From contig CAMHFN010000001.1 of the NCBI GenBank assembly GCA_946184615.1, positions 62,001-126,000 on the forward strand: 64,000 nt of DNA, read 5' to 3'. Shown here piece by piece: positions 17,675-26,743 of this stretch (within the stretch, counting starts at the first letter, position 1; the number at the start of each line of letters is the position of its first letter). A program made the position numbers and the translations under genes. A model generated the notes under the pieces. The model searched no databases. It worked only from the letters and a program-made list of their open reading frames with translations, and was not told the DNA's origin. The DNA comes from an uncultured Bacteroidales bacterium. GTDB taxonomy: Bacteria; Bacteroidota; Bacteroidia; Bacteroidales; F082.

Positions 17675-19051
17675 TTATCCCAATCTCTTGAACTGGCAGG
17701 TGAAGTGACGCATCAGTTCAGCCTCCCAAGTGATTTCCAAACCACGCTTGATTTCGTTACGACGGTCGTACACGTTCTTCAATGCAGCGGCAATCACGTC
17801 CATGTGATTGTTAGTATACACACGACGAGGGATGCAGAGACGGACGAAATCATTGCCTCCGAAGCGGTTCTGACGGGTAACCGGATCACGGTCAGCCAGC
17901 ACATAACCGATTTCGCAGGCACGGATGCCGGCTTCAAGGTAAAGCTCACAGGTCAGCGTCTGAGCGGGGAACTCTTCCTTCGGGATGTTGGTCAACACCT
18001 TGTCGGCGTCGACGAAGATAGCGTGACCACCAGCAGGACGCTGATAAGGAATACCATACTCATCGAGTTTTTTGGCCAGGTAGTGAACCTGTTTGATACG
18101 GGTTTCAACCATCTCAAACTCAATATTTTCCTTCAGACCAACAGCCAAAGCATCCATGTCACGGCCGTTCATGCCTCCATAGGTAAGGAAGCCCTCGAAG
18201 GGGATGCAGAACAACTTGGCTCCTTCGTACCAGTCCTTCTTGTTGGTGGCAATGAAGCCACCCATGTTGACGAGACCATCCTTCTTGGCTGACATCGTCA
18301 TCGAGTCAGCATAGCTGAACATCTCAAGAGCAATCTCACGAAGCGTCTTGTCGGCATAACCTTCCTCACGAGTCTTGATGAAGTAGGCGTTCTCAATGAA
18401 ACGGGCGCTATCGATGTTGACTGGCACACCGTATTTGTGGCAGAGCTCACAAGTCTCGCGGATGTTCTTCATGCTCACAGGCTGACCACCGACAGTGTTG
18501 TTGGTGACGGTGAGAACCATGAAGGGTACGTTACCCTTGTTCTCTTGCAGCACTTTCTCAAGCTTCTCGAGGCTGACGTTGCCTTTGAAAGGCACTTCTA
18601 ACTGAGTATCGTAAGCTTCAGGCACGGTGACATCAATGGCGAAGGCCTTACGGCTCTCGATGTGACCTTTGGTGGTGTCGAAGTGGGCGTTGCCCGGGAC
18701 AACCATACCAGGTTTCACGAGATAACTAAACAGCACATTCTCAGCAGCACGGCCCTGGTGGGTAGGGATAACATACTCGAATCCAGTAAGTTCAGTGATA
18801 GTATCCTTCATGTGATAGAAAGAACGAGCACCTCCGTAGCTCTCATCACCCATCATCATAGCCGCCCATTGACGGTCGCTCTGAGCACCCGTACCTGAAT
18901 CGGTCAGCAGGTCGATATAAACGTAGTCGCTCTTCAACATGAAGACATTCTGGTGGGCTTCGTTGAGCCATTTTTCGCGTTGTTCGCGGGTGGATTTCTT
19001 AATGGGTTCAACCATCTTGATTTTCCACGCTTCTGCAAATGGTAATTCCAT
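17675..19051 (-). CDS. tnaA: Tryptophanase (indole-forming)
   Basis: A 458-residue pyridoxal-phosphate lyase that splits tryptophan into indole, pyruvate and ammonia in the cytoplasm. It starts MELPFAEAWKIKMVEPI as in other Bacteroidales tryptophanases. It has the cofactor-binding THQGRAAEN loop, and the PLP lysine lies in MSAKKDGLVNMGG (about residues 255-267). NIDSARFIENAYFIK and YGGMNGRDM also fit TnaA. The related tyrosine phenol-lyase is the main alternative, but it usually has TR and SGKKD where this protein has SARF and SAKKD. The gene stands alone with a long leader (about 165 bases) and its own terminator. Confidence 0.92.
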   Translation of the reverse strand: MELPFAEAWKIKMVEPIKKSTREQREKWLNEAHQNVFMLKSDYVYIDLLTDSGTGAQSDRQWAAMMMGDESYGGARSFYHMKDTITELTGFEYVIPTHQGRAAENVLFSYLVKPGMVVPGNAHFDTTKGHIESRKAFAIDVTVPEAYDTQLEVPFKGNVSLEKLEKVLQENKGNVPFMVLTVTNNTVGGQPVSMKNIRETCELCHKYGVPVNIDSARFIENAYFIKTREEGYADKTLREIALEMFSYADSMTMSAKKDGLVNMGGFIATNKKDWYEGAKLFCIPFEGFLTYGGMNGRDMDALAVGLKENIEFEMVETRIKQVHYLAKKLDEYGIPYQRPAGGHAIFVDADKVLTNIPKEEFPAQTLTCELYLEAGIRACEIGYVLADRDPVTRQNRFGGNDFVRLCIPRRVYTNNHMDVIAAALKNVYDRRNEIKRGLEITWEAELMRHFTCQFKRLG

Positions 19052-19146
19052 AACTATATTAATTTAAAGATTTAAAATTCAAGGATTTTACGTTTTTCTT
19101 TAGAGTAGAAAAACAATGAAAAGACCTTCTGTTTCCAAGCAGGTAC

Positions 19147-19203
19147 TCAGAAACGGTCACGTTCTTTAACGTTGAGATAAAGACCAATGAATCTTATCCT
19201 CAT
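19147..19203 (-). other. Possible 18-codon leader ORF upstream of tnaA
   Basis: Within the long tnaA leader there is an ATG-to-TGA reading frame of 18 codons (MRIRFIGLYLNVKERDRF). It has no tryptophan codon, unlike the TnaC leader peptide of Escherichia coli. A hairpin (19092-19099 with 19107-19114) lies between it and tnaA. It may be chance. Confidence 0.25.
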
Positions 19204-19223
19204 GGACCTTCTTTTTGCGTCCA

Positions 19224-19231
19224 CAAAGATA
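19224..19231 (-). promoter_or_regulatory. -7 element of tnaA
   Basis: TATCTTTG on the minus strand, 172 bases before the tnaA ATG, giving an unusually long 5' leader for this window, where other leaders are mostly under 35 bases. Confidence 0.6.
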
Positions 19232-19272
19232 CGCTTTTTTTATGAATCGCAAGACAGTTGGAAAAAGATTTT

Positions 19273-20868
19273 TTAGGGGATGTCTTTTACCACATTGAAA
19301 CCAACTCCGTAGGGCATGGTAACTGAAGCAGTGATACTGCGTTGAGGTGCATTCTTGATCCAAGCCACCTTCACCATGTTGTTGATGGAAGAAAGAATAA
19401 CACCTCCTTCCACCTGCCAAGAAGTCGACAAAGGCTCAGGACTTACGGAATAACAAGCATTCTCTTCCATAATTTCCAACTTTTCCGGCATGATAATCTC
19501 ATAGAAAAACTCCGGCATCATCTCCCGAATAAGATAGAAATTGTCGTTCAAAGCCTTGGTTCCCGGTTCCACATGAGGTGAATGCCGGAGACCACCAAAG
19601 GTAACCAGATGTGCCTTATACCCTAATTTAACGGCACGGTCAACAATACACGACGACCCGAACATCGGTTCGACTAACAGGGTTTTCAATGGACCGGCAA
19701 TGCCGAAAGGATAGTCATAGCCGTACGGTACAATGTCGTCAGCATCGCCATGGAAGGCTATGATAGGGATGTTCTTTCCATGAAGGAAGGTCGTATCAGG
19801 CATGGCACCCCACATGTCAACAATACCTTTGATACGAAAGTCCGCCCTAATGGCGTTGCCACAAGTGTCAATATCTCCAAGATCGGGCCGGAGGAACCCG
19901 CTGTGGGTATATTCGGGGCGAGTTTCATTCGTCATGAATGCAAGGTTGAGCGCCGTGATCGCTCCCGCACTGGCTCCTCCCACGAAAATCATGGAAGTGT
20001 CAATGCCATATTCTTCTTGATGAGACACCAAATAACGCATGGCCGCATGGGCATCTTGCACCGCGCGATAGCCTGCACGGCCAATGCTAGCCATGGTGGG
20101 CAGGAATCCTATCCTATAGTCGATAGAGGCCGCCACATACCCCATCGAAGACAAATGCCGACACCATTGCGTGATGGAAACATCGTCTTTGGAGCCAAAA
20201 TAAAAAGCTCCACCATGAACCAACATCACCAAAGGCCGCTTCTTCAACGTGTCGTCCTGAGGCATGAAAACATCCAGATGCAAATCCAAATCCTTTTCAT
20301 ATAGGGCATCTCCCAACTGGAAAATCTTATCCGTAACAGCGGTTTCGTCACCCAATTCAGACCAATACCCCAAGGCATTGGCGTAAACGATATCACCCCT
20401 CTCTTCCACGGCAAACAACGAATCTTGATAGCGTTTGTTCTCCATATCCCGAAAAGCAGGTGGCGCCTCATGAATCAGAAAATGAAAAAACGCTGTCCCA
20501 AACAAACTCAATCGCGCATAGCCTTCAGCATGTTGTTCATCCATAGAATAGAAACGTGGCCGAAACGTCTCCTTCTTCCCGTTATAATAAAGCCTGGCAT
20601 TCCGCTTCCGTGCCTCCAGCTGAAACGGAAGTGTATCCGTCATAGGTTCCTCCAAAGACATATAATGCCCTCTCACATGCTGGTTATCGCTATATTCGAC
20701 AAACACGAGATAATGGCGGTCATTGATAGTACTCGTGAAAACAGCAGGCGTTTCAATGACAGGAAAGGTCACTTTTTTTGAAAGACGACGTGCTTCACTT
20801 CCCCATGCACTGCCAAAAAGGTGGCTCACCAGCAAAGGGAAAAACAATAATAAGAGAAAGCGGCGCAT
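19273..20868 (-). CDS. Secreted alpha/beta-hydrolase (carboxylesterase-like)
   Basis: A 531-residue exported hydrolase with a signal peptide (MRRFLLLLFFPLLVSHLFGSAWG). The esterase domain shows the oxyanion HGGAFYFG, the nucleophile elbow GGASAG with a central serine, an acidic HGDADDIVPYG segment and a late histidine in FGGLRHSPH, giving a Ser-Asp-His triad of the BD-FAE/carboxylesterase type. An about 150-residue N-terminal extension and an about 70-residue C-terminal beta-rich segment flank it. The substrate is unknown; polysaccharide acetyl- or feruloyl-esters are plausible. I chose the ATG at 20868 because it begins the signal peptide and follows a -7 element at 20889-20896; the upstream frame is not conserved-looking. 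Confidence 0.8.
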   Translation of the reverse strand: MRRFLLLLFFPLLVSHLFGSAWGSEARRLSKKVTFPVIETPAVFTSTINDRHYLVFVEYSDNQHVRGHYMSLEEPMTDTLPFQLEARKRNARLYYNGKKETFRPRFYSMDEQHAEGYARLSLFGTAFFHFLIHEAPPAFRDMENKRYQDSLFAVEERGDIVYANALGYWSELGDETAVTDKIFQLGDALYEKDLDLHLDVFMPQDDTLKKRPLVMLVHGGAFYFGSKDDVSITQWCRHLSSMGYVAASIDYRIGFLPTMASIGRAGYRAVQDAHAAMRYLVSHQEEYGIDTSMIFVGGASAGAITALNLAFMTNETRPEYTHSGFLRPDLGDIDTCGNAIRADFRIKGIVDMWGAMPDTTFLHGKNIPIIAFHGDADDIVPYGYDYPFGIAGPLKTLLVEPMFGSSCIVDRAVKLGYKAHLVTFGGLRHSPHVEPGTKALNDNFYLIREMMPEFFYEIIMPEKLEIMEENACYSVSPEPLSTSWQVEGGVILSSINNMVKVAWIKNAPQRSITASVTMPYGVGFNVVKDIP

Positions 20869-20888
20869 AGTATCGTATGATTTAGCTA

Positions 20889-20896
20889 CAAAAATA
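20889..20896 (-). promoter_or_regulatory. -7 element of the esterase gene
   Basis: TATTTTTG on the minus strand, 20 bases before the ATG; it is divergent from the promoter at 20931-20938. Confidence 0.55.
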
Positions 20897-20930
20897 GCAC
20901 ATGTTTTTATTATCCAAAAGATTTCTTTTT

Positions 20931-20938
20931 TATTTTTG
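20931..20938 (+). promoter_or_regulatory. -7 element of the C69 dipeptidase gene
   Basis: TATTTTTG on the plus strand, 41 bases before the ATG at 20980. Confidence 0.55.
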
Positions 20939-20979
20939 AACATCAAAACTCGCACACAAATCACAATTTCAATACTACC

Positions 20980-22584
20980 ATGCTTAAAATTAAATCACTA
21001 CTCTTAGCTGGTCTGATACTGATGGGCTTCAACCTCACCGCTCAAGAAGACCAGGAAATGCGCGTCGGTGCATGTTGCACCAGCATCATGGTGGGCAAAA
21101 ACGCCTCCACTGACGGCTCCGTCATCACCTCACACACCTGCGATGGTCGCTACCGCACTTGGATGCGCTGGGAACCTGCCTCCGACCATGAAAAAGGCGA
21201 GATGCACAAGGTGTATAAAGGAACCATGCACACCGAAGACCCTTTCGACAACCGAAAAGTGGAACTCGCCGGTGAGATCCCTCAAGTGGAACATACCTAC
21301 GCTTACCTCAACACCGCCTACCCTTGCCTCAACGAAAAACAACTGGCCATCGGTGAAACGACCTTCTCGGGTCCCGACACCTTGGTAAATAAAAACGGCA
21401 TGTTCATGATCGAGGAATTGGAGCGTGTAGCCTTGATGCGCTGCGACAATGCCCGCGATGCCATTCAGCTGATTGGCAAACTCGTCAAAGAATACGGTTA
21501 TGGCGATGGCGGCGAGTGTATCACCATAGCCGACAAGAATGAAGTATGGCAGATGGAAATCCTCGGCGAAGGTCCTGACAAAATCGGTGGCGTATGGGCG
21601 GCCAAACGCATCCCTGACGATGAGGTAGGCGTCAGTGCCAACATCGCCCGCATCGGAAAGCTGGAGCGCAAGAGCAAGGATTTCTACTGTTCCGACAACT
21701 GTGAGAAAGTAGCCAAAAAATACGGCCTCTGGGATGGCGAAGGCGATTTCATCTTCTGGAAGGCCTTTCGTGCCGAATACGGTGGCGGCAAGAACTACAG
21801 CGACCGCGAGTTCTTCATCCTCAGCCAGTTGGCTCCCTCGCTAAACCTCAACCAAGACATGCCAGAGCTTCCTTTCTCAGTGAAACCCGATGAGAATGTC
21901 GATGTCCGCAAAGTGATGGAACTCTTCCGCAGCACTTACGAAGGCACCGATATGGACATGACCCGCAACATCAAGATGGTAACTAAAAAACGCCAAGACG
22001 ATGGCACTGTAGTTGAAGACACTATCATCAGTCCCATCGCCAACCCATGGATGAACGGCACTTTACAGAACACGTTGAATTTCCTGGCTCCCGAAACCGT
22101 GAAGTTCCAACGCACCGTGGCCGTGGCTTGGAGCAGCTATCACCACATCATCCAATGCCGCAACTGGGTTCCTGATGAGATCGGCGCCATTTGCTGGATG
22201 GCTTGCGACAACCCTGGACAGAGCCCTCGCATCCCCATCTTCTCCGGCTCCACCACCCTACCTGAAGGTTTCGACAAATGCGGACAATTACGTTACCGCG
22301 AAGAGGCTTGGATCTGGCATTACCGCAGAGCCAACAAACTCGCCACCGTGATGTGGGGACGCACCAAACCCGTCCTCATGGGCAACGCCAACCGCTTTGA
22401 AGAAAAAGCCCTTGAAGAGATTCCTGCCCTAGAACAAAAAGCCCAAAACCTGCTCAACGAAGGCAAAAAGGACGAAGCCATCCAAGTACTCAACCAATAC
22501 ACCAAAGACTTCGCCGCAGCCACCCGCCAAACCTGGAAGGAAATGGAAAGCCAGTTCTGGTACTGGTTCGGAATGGGATTCTGA
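20980..22584 (+). CDS. Secreted family C69 dipeptidase
   Basis: A 534-residue peptidase of family C69 (PepD-like, Ntn-hydrolase fold). After a signal peptide (to about residue 21, FNLTAQ) the sequence has GACCTSIMVGKNAS, placing the likely catalytic cysteine around residues 32-33, exposed as the N-terminal nucleophile only after processing. Further family traits are DGSVITSHTCDG, GDGGECITIADKNEVWQMEI and the ending helical KEMESQFWYWFGMGF. It should cleave dipeptides or short peptides in the periplasm or outside, feeding peptide use alongside tryptophanase. The gene is monocistronic and ends at a large shared hairpin with ppiD. Confidence 0.9.
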   Translation: MLKIKSLLLAGLILMGFNLTAQEDQEMRVGACCTSIMVGKNASTDGSVITSHTCDGRYRTWMRWEPASDHEKGEMHKVYKGTMHTEDPFDNRKVELAGEIPQVEHTYAYLNTAYPCLNEKQLAIGETTFSGPDTLVNKNGMFMIEELERVALMRCDNARDAIQLIGKLVKEYGYGDGGECITIADKNEVWQMEILGEGPDKIGGVWAAKRIPDDEVGVSANIARIGKLERKSKDFYCSDNCEKVAKKYGLWDGEGDFIFWKAFRAEYGGGKNYSDREFFILSQLAPSLNLNQDMPELPFSVKPDENVDVRKVMELFRSTYEGTDMDMTRNIKMVTKKRQDDGTVVEDTIISPIANPWMNGTLQNTLNFLAPETVKFQRTVAVAWSSYHHIIQCRNWVPDEIGAICWMACDNPGQSPRIPIFSGSTTLPEGFDKCGQLRYREEAWIWHYRRANKLATVMWGRTKPVLMGNANRFEEKALEEIPALEQKAQNLLNEGKKDEAIQVLNQYTKDFAAATRQTWKEMESQFWYWFGMGF

Positions 22585-22656
22585 AGAAGCAAGAAGTAAG
22601 AATAAAGGAAGGGATGGCTCACTGGAACCATCCCATCCTTCTTTCTTCTTGCTTCT
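22585..22656. terminator. Long bidirectional terminator between the dipeptidase and ppiD genes
   Basis: The outer arms AGAAGCAAGAAG (22585-22596) and its exact complement (22645-22656), plus inner arms 22611-22617 and 22628-22634, form an about 72-base hairpin just past the dipeptidase stop and 9 bases before the ppiD stop. No long T-run follows on either side. Confidence 0.6.
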
Positions 22657-22664
22657 ATCTTCTA

Positions 22665-24788
22665 TTAGTAGAACATCGCTCTGTTATCTTCAATCTTGGC
22701 GTTGTTCTTAAGGGCATTGTAAACGCCATTATTCAACACCTTATTGTCAAACTGAGATTTCTTTTCTCTCAGAATGGTGGAGAAGTCGGTAGTGGCAGCG
22801 GCAGGCTGATGCTTCACATTCTTGATGATGAAAGCACTGGAATTGCCAGCGATTGGGCCAACCACTTCGCCTTCCTTCATGCCAAGGATAATACCAACGA
22901 TGTCGGCTTCAACACCGAAATTACCCACGCCACGCGATTCCATGTTGACATCGGAGACGGTGGTGTTTTCAGCGCCAAGTTCTTTGACCATACGGTCGTA
23001 ATCGTTACCGCAGGCTTGCATCTTGCTAACGGCCAGCTCACCCTTCTTCTTGTTGATAATCTGGTACTTCGACTGTTCAGCAATCTTCTCAAGCGGAGCA
23101 TATCCTTCTGGGATGATCTCAGTCAGGGCAGCCACCACAAACATATCGTCAAGCTCGAAGATAGAGGAAACATCGCCCACCTTGGTCTTCTTGTCGAAAG
23201 CCCAACGGACAATCTGACGTGGGTTTTCGATACCCGTAATCTGGTAGGTTGAAGCCAGCAATCTAGGTTGACTGCGCTTGGTCATGCCTTCAGCTTCGAT
23301 GGCAGCGTTGAACTGTTCGTAGGTGCGGTTGTCGGTGACAAACTTGTTGGCCTGGGCAAACACATCTTGATAGGTTTTGGTACTTGTGCTCAAATCGTGG
23401 CTCAACACGGCCAAACGGGCTTTGGGGTGCATCTCCGTCTTACCGGTGACCTTAATGACATGGAAACCGAAGGGAGTTTCCACCACGCCAATCTGACCTA
23501 CTGGATTGTTCATCACATACTCGTTGAAGTTATAAACCATCATACCATCGGTGAACCAATCGAGGTCGCCTTCTTTCTCGGCAGTAGCCTTGTCAGAGGA
23601 GAACTTTTCGACCAATTGACCGAAGAGCTTCACGTCTTTGGTATTTTTCTTGAGCACGTTGGCAATGCTATCTGCGCGTTTTTGAGCCATCTCCTTGGTG
23701 GTGATGGTGTCCTCGCTACGCAAGGCACCAGCGTAAGGAATCAAGATGTGGCTAGCTCTCAATGAGTCAGCACGTTGTTGGAGATCGACGATGCGCACCA
23801 AATTGTAAGCATTCTCGTCAAAATAAGGACCAAACACGAAGCCAGGCTGATTACCTTCGTCGAATATGACACTCTCGAGAACAGCCGGCACATCGGTACG
23901 AGCCATCCAAGCACTGTCGTAGCGACGGTCGGAGTTAGCATTGACGTAGTTGATGACGTTTTCAGTAGCAGTGAAGTCGGCCTTCATATCGGCAACTAAA
24001 TTACGGGTATTCTCCTCGTCGGCTGCCGAAGGCTTGATATCGAACACCACATACTCAATAGCACGGGTCTCGTCCGTCTCATACTTGTATTTGTTCTCCT
24101 CATAAAAATTCTTTTTATCCTGGTCGGTGACAACTACCGTCGAGTCAGGAATGGTAGCATAACGAAGAGCGACGACTTCTGCGGATGACTTCTCGTTCTT
24201 ATTGTTATAATACTTCTCAGCCAATTTGGCGGGAACGAAATAAGAAGCCTTGATCAGATTGTCGAACTTTTTCTCCAAACGATTCTCTTTAACGGCATTC
24301 TCGAATTCAACCCATTGGGCACGGTACTCCATCGGAGCATTGTCAAGCTGCTGCATGTAGTTCTCAAGCTGCTGGCGGTCGAAATTGCCACTGGCATCAC
24401 GGAAACTGCTGACCACCCACTCATGAGGATCGTCACCCACAAACTGGTCGTAAAGTTCCTCTGCCGATACATTCATGCCGATGGCATTGTATTCCTTCGT
24501 CATGATGTGCTCCTTGATCATCTGCTCAAGGGTGCTGTTATAAACACTGTAAGTCTGCGATGAAGTGAGGTTGTTACCAGCGTTGCGCTTCATGTTTTCG
24601 ATGTTTCTGTCCTTCAAGTCCTCAAAATCCTTGTATGGAATCTTCTCTCCATCGATAACGGCCACGTTGTACTCGCGGTGCCTTCCCGTGCTTTGGAAAA
24701 GGTCCTGCAGGACAAATGCCAACAAAGCAAGACCGATGATTGCGATCAATAATCCTGAACGCTTTCTGATTTTTTCAATTGCTGCCAT
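22665..24788 (-). CDS. PpiD/SurA-like periplasmic peptidyl-prolyl isomerase
   Basis: A 707-residue inner-membrane-anchored chaperone. One membrane helix (about residues 12-30, LLIAIIGLALLAFVLQ) precedes a SurA-N-like helical region and at least one parvulin domain around residues 345-460 (ASHILIPYAG, then a DLDWFTDGMM and PFGFHVIKVTG segment, the standard parvulin core). It probably assists folding of outer-membrane and exported proteins in the periplasm. It is the last gene of a five-gene envelope operon that also carries LptC. Bacteroidota proteins of this arrangement are usually annotated as SurA- or PpiD-type; the N-terminal anchor favours PpiD. Confidence 0.88.
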   Translation of the reverse strand: MAAIEKIRKRSGLLIAIIGLALLAFVLQDLFQSTGRHREYNVAVIDGEKIPYKDFEDLKDRNIENMKRNAGNNLTSSQTYSVYNSTLEQMIKEHIMTKEYNAIGMNVSAEELYDQFVGDDPHEWVVSSFRDASGNFDRQQLENYMQQLDNAPMEYRAQWVEFENAVKENRLEKKFDNLIKASYFVPAKLAEKYYNNKNEKSSAEVVALRYATIPDSTVVVTDQDKKNFYEENKYKYETDETRAIEYVVFDIKPSAADEENTRNLVADMKADFTATENVINYVNANSDRRYDSAWMARTDVPAVLESVIFDEGNQPGFVFGPYFDENAYNLVRIVDLQQRADSLRASHILIPYAGALRSEDTITTKEMAQKRADSIANVLKKNTKDVKLFGQLVEKFSSDKATAEKEGDLDWFTDGMMVYNFNEYVMNNPVGQIGVVETPFGFHVIKVTGKTEMHPKARLAVLSHDLSTSTKTYQDVFAQANKFVTDNRTYEQFNAAIEAEGMTKRSQPRLLASTYQITGIENPRQIVRWAFDKKTKVGDVSSIFELDDMFVVAALTEIIPEGYAPLEKIAEQSKYQIINKKKGELAVSKMQACGNDYDRMVKELGAENTTVSDVNMESRGVGNFGVEADIVGIILGMKEGEVVGPIAGNSSAFIIKNVKHQPAAATTDFSTILREKKSQFDNKVLNNGVYNALKNNAKIEDNRAMFY

Positions 24789-24897
24789 AATGCTTTTCTT
24801 AACTTATCTTTTTATTAATTTATCCAAAATTTGAGCCTGCAAATTTAGTAAAAGGATTTCAATCTACGTAAAATTTGATAAAACTTTATTTCAAATT

Positions 24898-26181
24898 TCA
24901 GCTAACTCGCTTTAATTCAATCTCTTCAAGTTTCATATCCGTAGCTTTCAATACCTTGATTTTGTAGGAACCTATAGTTAGCTCTTCGCCCACTTCGGGG
25001 ATATTCTCATAATAATGAAGCACCATACCCGCCAAAGTCTCGTAGTCGTCCGATACGGGAAGGTCAAGGTCGTACGTCTCATTGAGATAGTCTATCTCAA
25101 GCCGTGCCGAAAACACGTAGGTATCTTTCTTCACCACTTCCTCTTTTTCCTCTTCTTCATCATATTCATCTTCAATCTCGCCAAAGATTTCCTCTATGAC
25201 ATCTTCCATGGTAACGATACCTGAAGTCCCTCCAAACTCATCGACCACCACCGCCACACCTTGGTGTTTCTGGATGAAATGCTTCAGCAAACGGTTGGCA
25301 GTATAAGTCTCAGGAAAGAAATCAATGGGGCGGACCAAATCAGCTGCCGTAACATTTTTACGATGCGCCATGGCTTCCACCACATCGTTAAGATGGATAT
25401 AGCCCACAATATTGTCAATATTGTCGGAATAGACCAGCAACTTGGAATGTTTGGTTTCTTCAAAGCGGTCCTTCAGAAAATGGAGGTCATCCGTAAGCTT
25501 CACGGCCTCAATCTCGTTGCGAGGCCCCATGCACTCACGCAGCTTGACCTGATCAAAGTCCATGGCATTCTGAAACAGTTGGATCTCCTGCTGCACATCC
25601 TCATCTGCCTCTTCGTGGTCAGCATACTCGGCAATATAATCGTCGAAATCGACCGTGCTAATGCGATACGTCTGCGGGCCCATCTTTATACCAAAGAAAA
25701 TCCTGATGAAGATTTGCGCAATACCAGAATAAACCAAGGTCAGTGGATACAGCAGGAAATAGCACACTACCGTGGGCAGAGCAAAAAAGGAGAGGATGGC
25801 GTTGGGGTTGATACGGAAAAGAATTTTGGGTAGAAACTCCGCCAGCACCAGAACGAGCAAAGTGGATATAATTGCCTGAATAAGTAGGATAAAGAATTCC
25901 ACTTCCAGTGATGAAGGAAGCATCCACAACACCGCAGGGCGCAACAAACGGGCCATGACGATACCATAAATGATATTGGCGATGTTGTTCCCAATCAAAA
26001 GCGAAGTCACAAAACGGGATTGATTACGAACAAAAAGACTGATAACCTTGGCTGAAAACAAATTCTTTTTCAGGTCAACCTCCAGTTGCAATCGGTTGGT
26101 ACTATTGAATGCAATCTCCAAGCCCGAACAAAGTGCGGAGAAAAACAGGGTAATCGCCACCAGAATCCAGTCGTTCATCAT
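24898..26181 (-). CDS. CNNM/CorC (hemolysin-family) membrane protein with CBS pair
   Basis: A 427-residue protein with an N-terminal DUF21/CNNM membrane domain (helices at about 3-25, 58-80, 95-115 and 125-150), two CBS domains (about 205-335, including VVVDEFGGTSGIVTMEDVIEEIFG) and a C-terminal CorC_HlyC domain. Such proteins are linked to magnesium/cobalt transport; the GldE-like relatives in Bacteroidota are associated with gliding. An acidic linker (EIEDEYDEEEEKEE) precedes the last domain. The ATG at 26181 overlaps the lptC stop by one base (TGATG). A TTG at 26184 is a less likely start. Confidence 0.88.
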   Translation of the reverse strand: MMNDWILVAITLFFSALCSGLEIAFNSTNRLQLEVDLKKNLFSAKVISLFVRNQSRFVTSLLIGNNIANIIYGIVMARLLRPAVLWMLPSSLEVEFFILLIQAIISTLLVLVLAEFLPKILFRINPNAILSFFALPTVVCYFLLYPLTLVYSGIAQIFIRIFFGIKMGPQTYRISTVDFDDYIAEYADHEEADEDVQQEIQLFQNAMDFDQVKLRECMGPRNEIEAVKLTDDLHFLKDRFEETKHSKLLVYSDNIDNIVGYIHLNDVVEAMAHRKNVTAADLVRPIDFFPETYTANRLLKHFIQKHQGVAVVVDEFGGTSGIVTMEDVIEEIFGEIEDEYDEEEEKEEVVKKDTYVFSARLEIDYLNETYDLDLPVSDDYETLAGMVLHYYENIPEVGEELTIGSYKIKVLKATDMKLEEIELKRVS

Positions 26182-26735
26182 CAATTGTCCTCCACTTCAA
26201 AAGTAGCCCTTCCGTTATAAATGGTATATTCATCGAAGTTTTCCATCGATACCAGACTATCCCCCACAATATCTTTGTCAGGCATGATGATACGAACAGC
26301 CGAACGGGTATAAATCATCTTGGTGTCCTGATACCAGAACAACTGGTCGGAATACATGCTTTGTCCCTTCTTTTCGTTTTCAACACTAACGTTTCCGGCC
26401 GCTTTCACCATGTTTTTATCGTCGTTTTTGATGCCATAATCGGCGCTGATTTCCGAAGCCACTTGGTGATATTTGTCGAACACCACGGCATGGAAGCCTT
26501 GAGGAAATTCAAGGTAGCTGCTATCGTTGCCCTGACGCACCATCATAGGTGCCGTCAGCTCCACTTGAACCACCCCCGAGTCGCTACGGTAGAACACGAT
26601 GTCGTATGCGACAATACCCGACAGCGTGTCGTCAGAAGCCAACTGTTGGATTACCGACGTGGGATTGCCACACGAAAACAACATCACAGCCAGAACGGCT
26701 GTGATGTTGTAGATCAGAAATCGTGTCTTCTTCAA
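26181..26735 (-). CDS. lptC: LptC-like LPS export lipoprotein
   Basis: A 184-residue protein with a lipoprotein signal peptide (lipobox MLFSCGN, cysteine near residue 22) and a beta-jellyroll-type body containing FPQGFHAVVFDKYHQVASEISADYG and VRIIMPDKDIVGD, the pattern of Bacteroidota LptC. LptC bridges the LptB2FG transporter to LptA in moving lipopolysaccharide across the periplasm. The first in-frame start is TTG at 26735, six bases after the TPR gene stop; no ATG lies between. Being a lipoprotein rather than a membrane-helix-anchored LptC is common in this phylum. Confidence 0.82.
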   Translation of the reverse strand: MKKTRFLIYNITAVLAVMLFSCGNPTSVIQQLASDDTLSGIVAYDIVFYRSDSGVVQVELTAPMMVRQGNDSSYLEFPQGFHAVVFDKYHQVASEISADYGIKNDDKNMVKAAGNVSVENEKKGQSMYSDQLFWYQDTKMIYTRSAVRIIMPDKDIVGDSLVSMENFDEYTIYNGRATFEVEDN

Positions 26736-26743
26736 TGTGCTGT

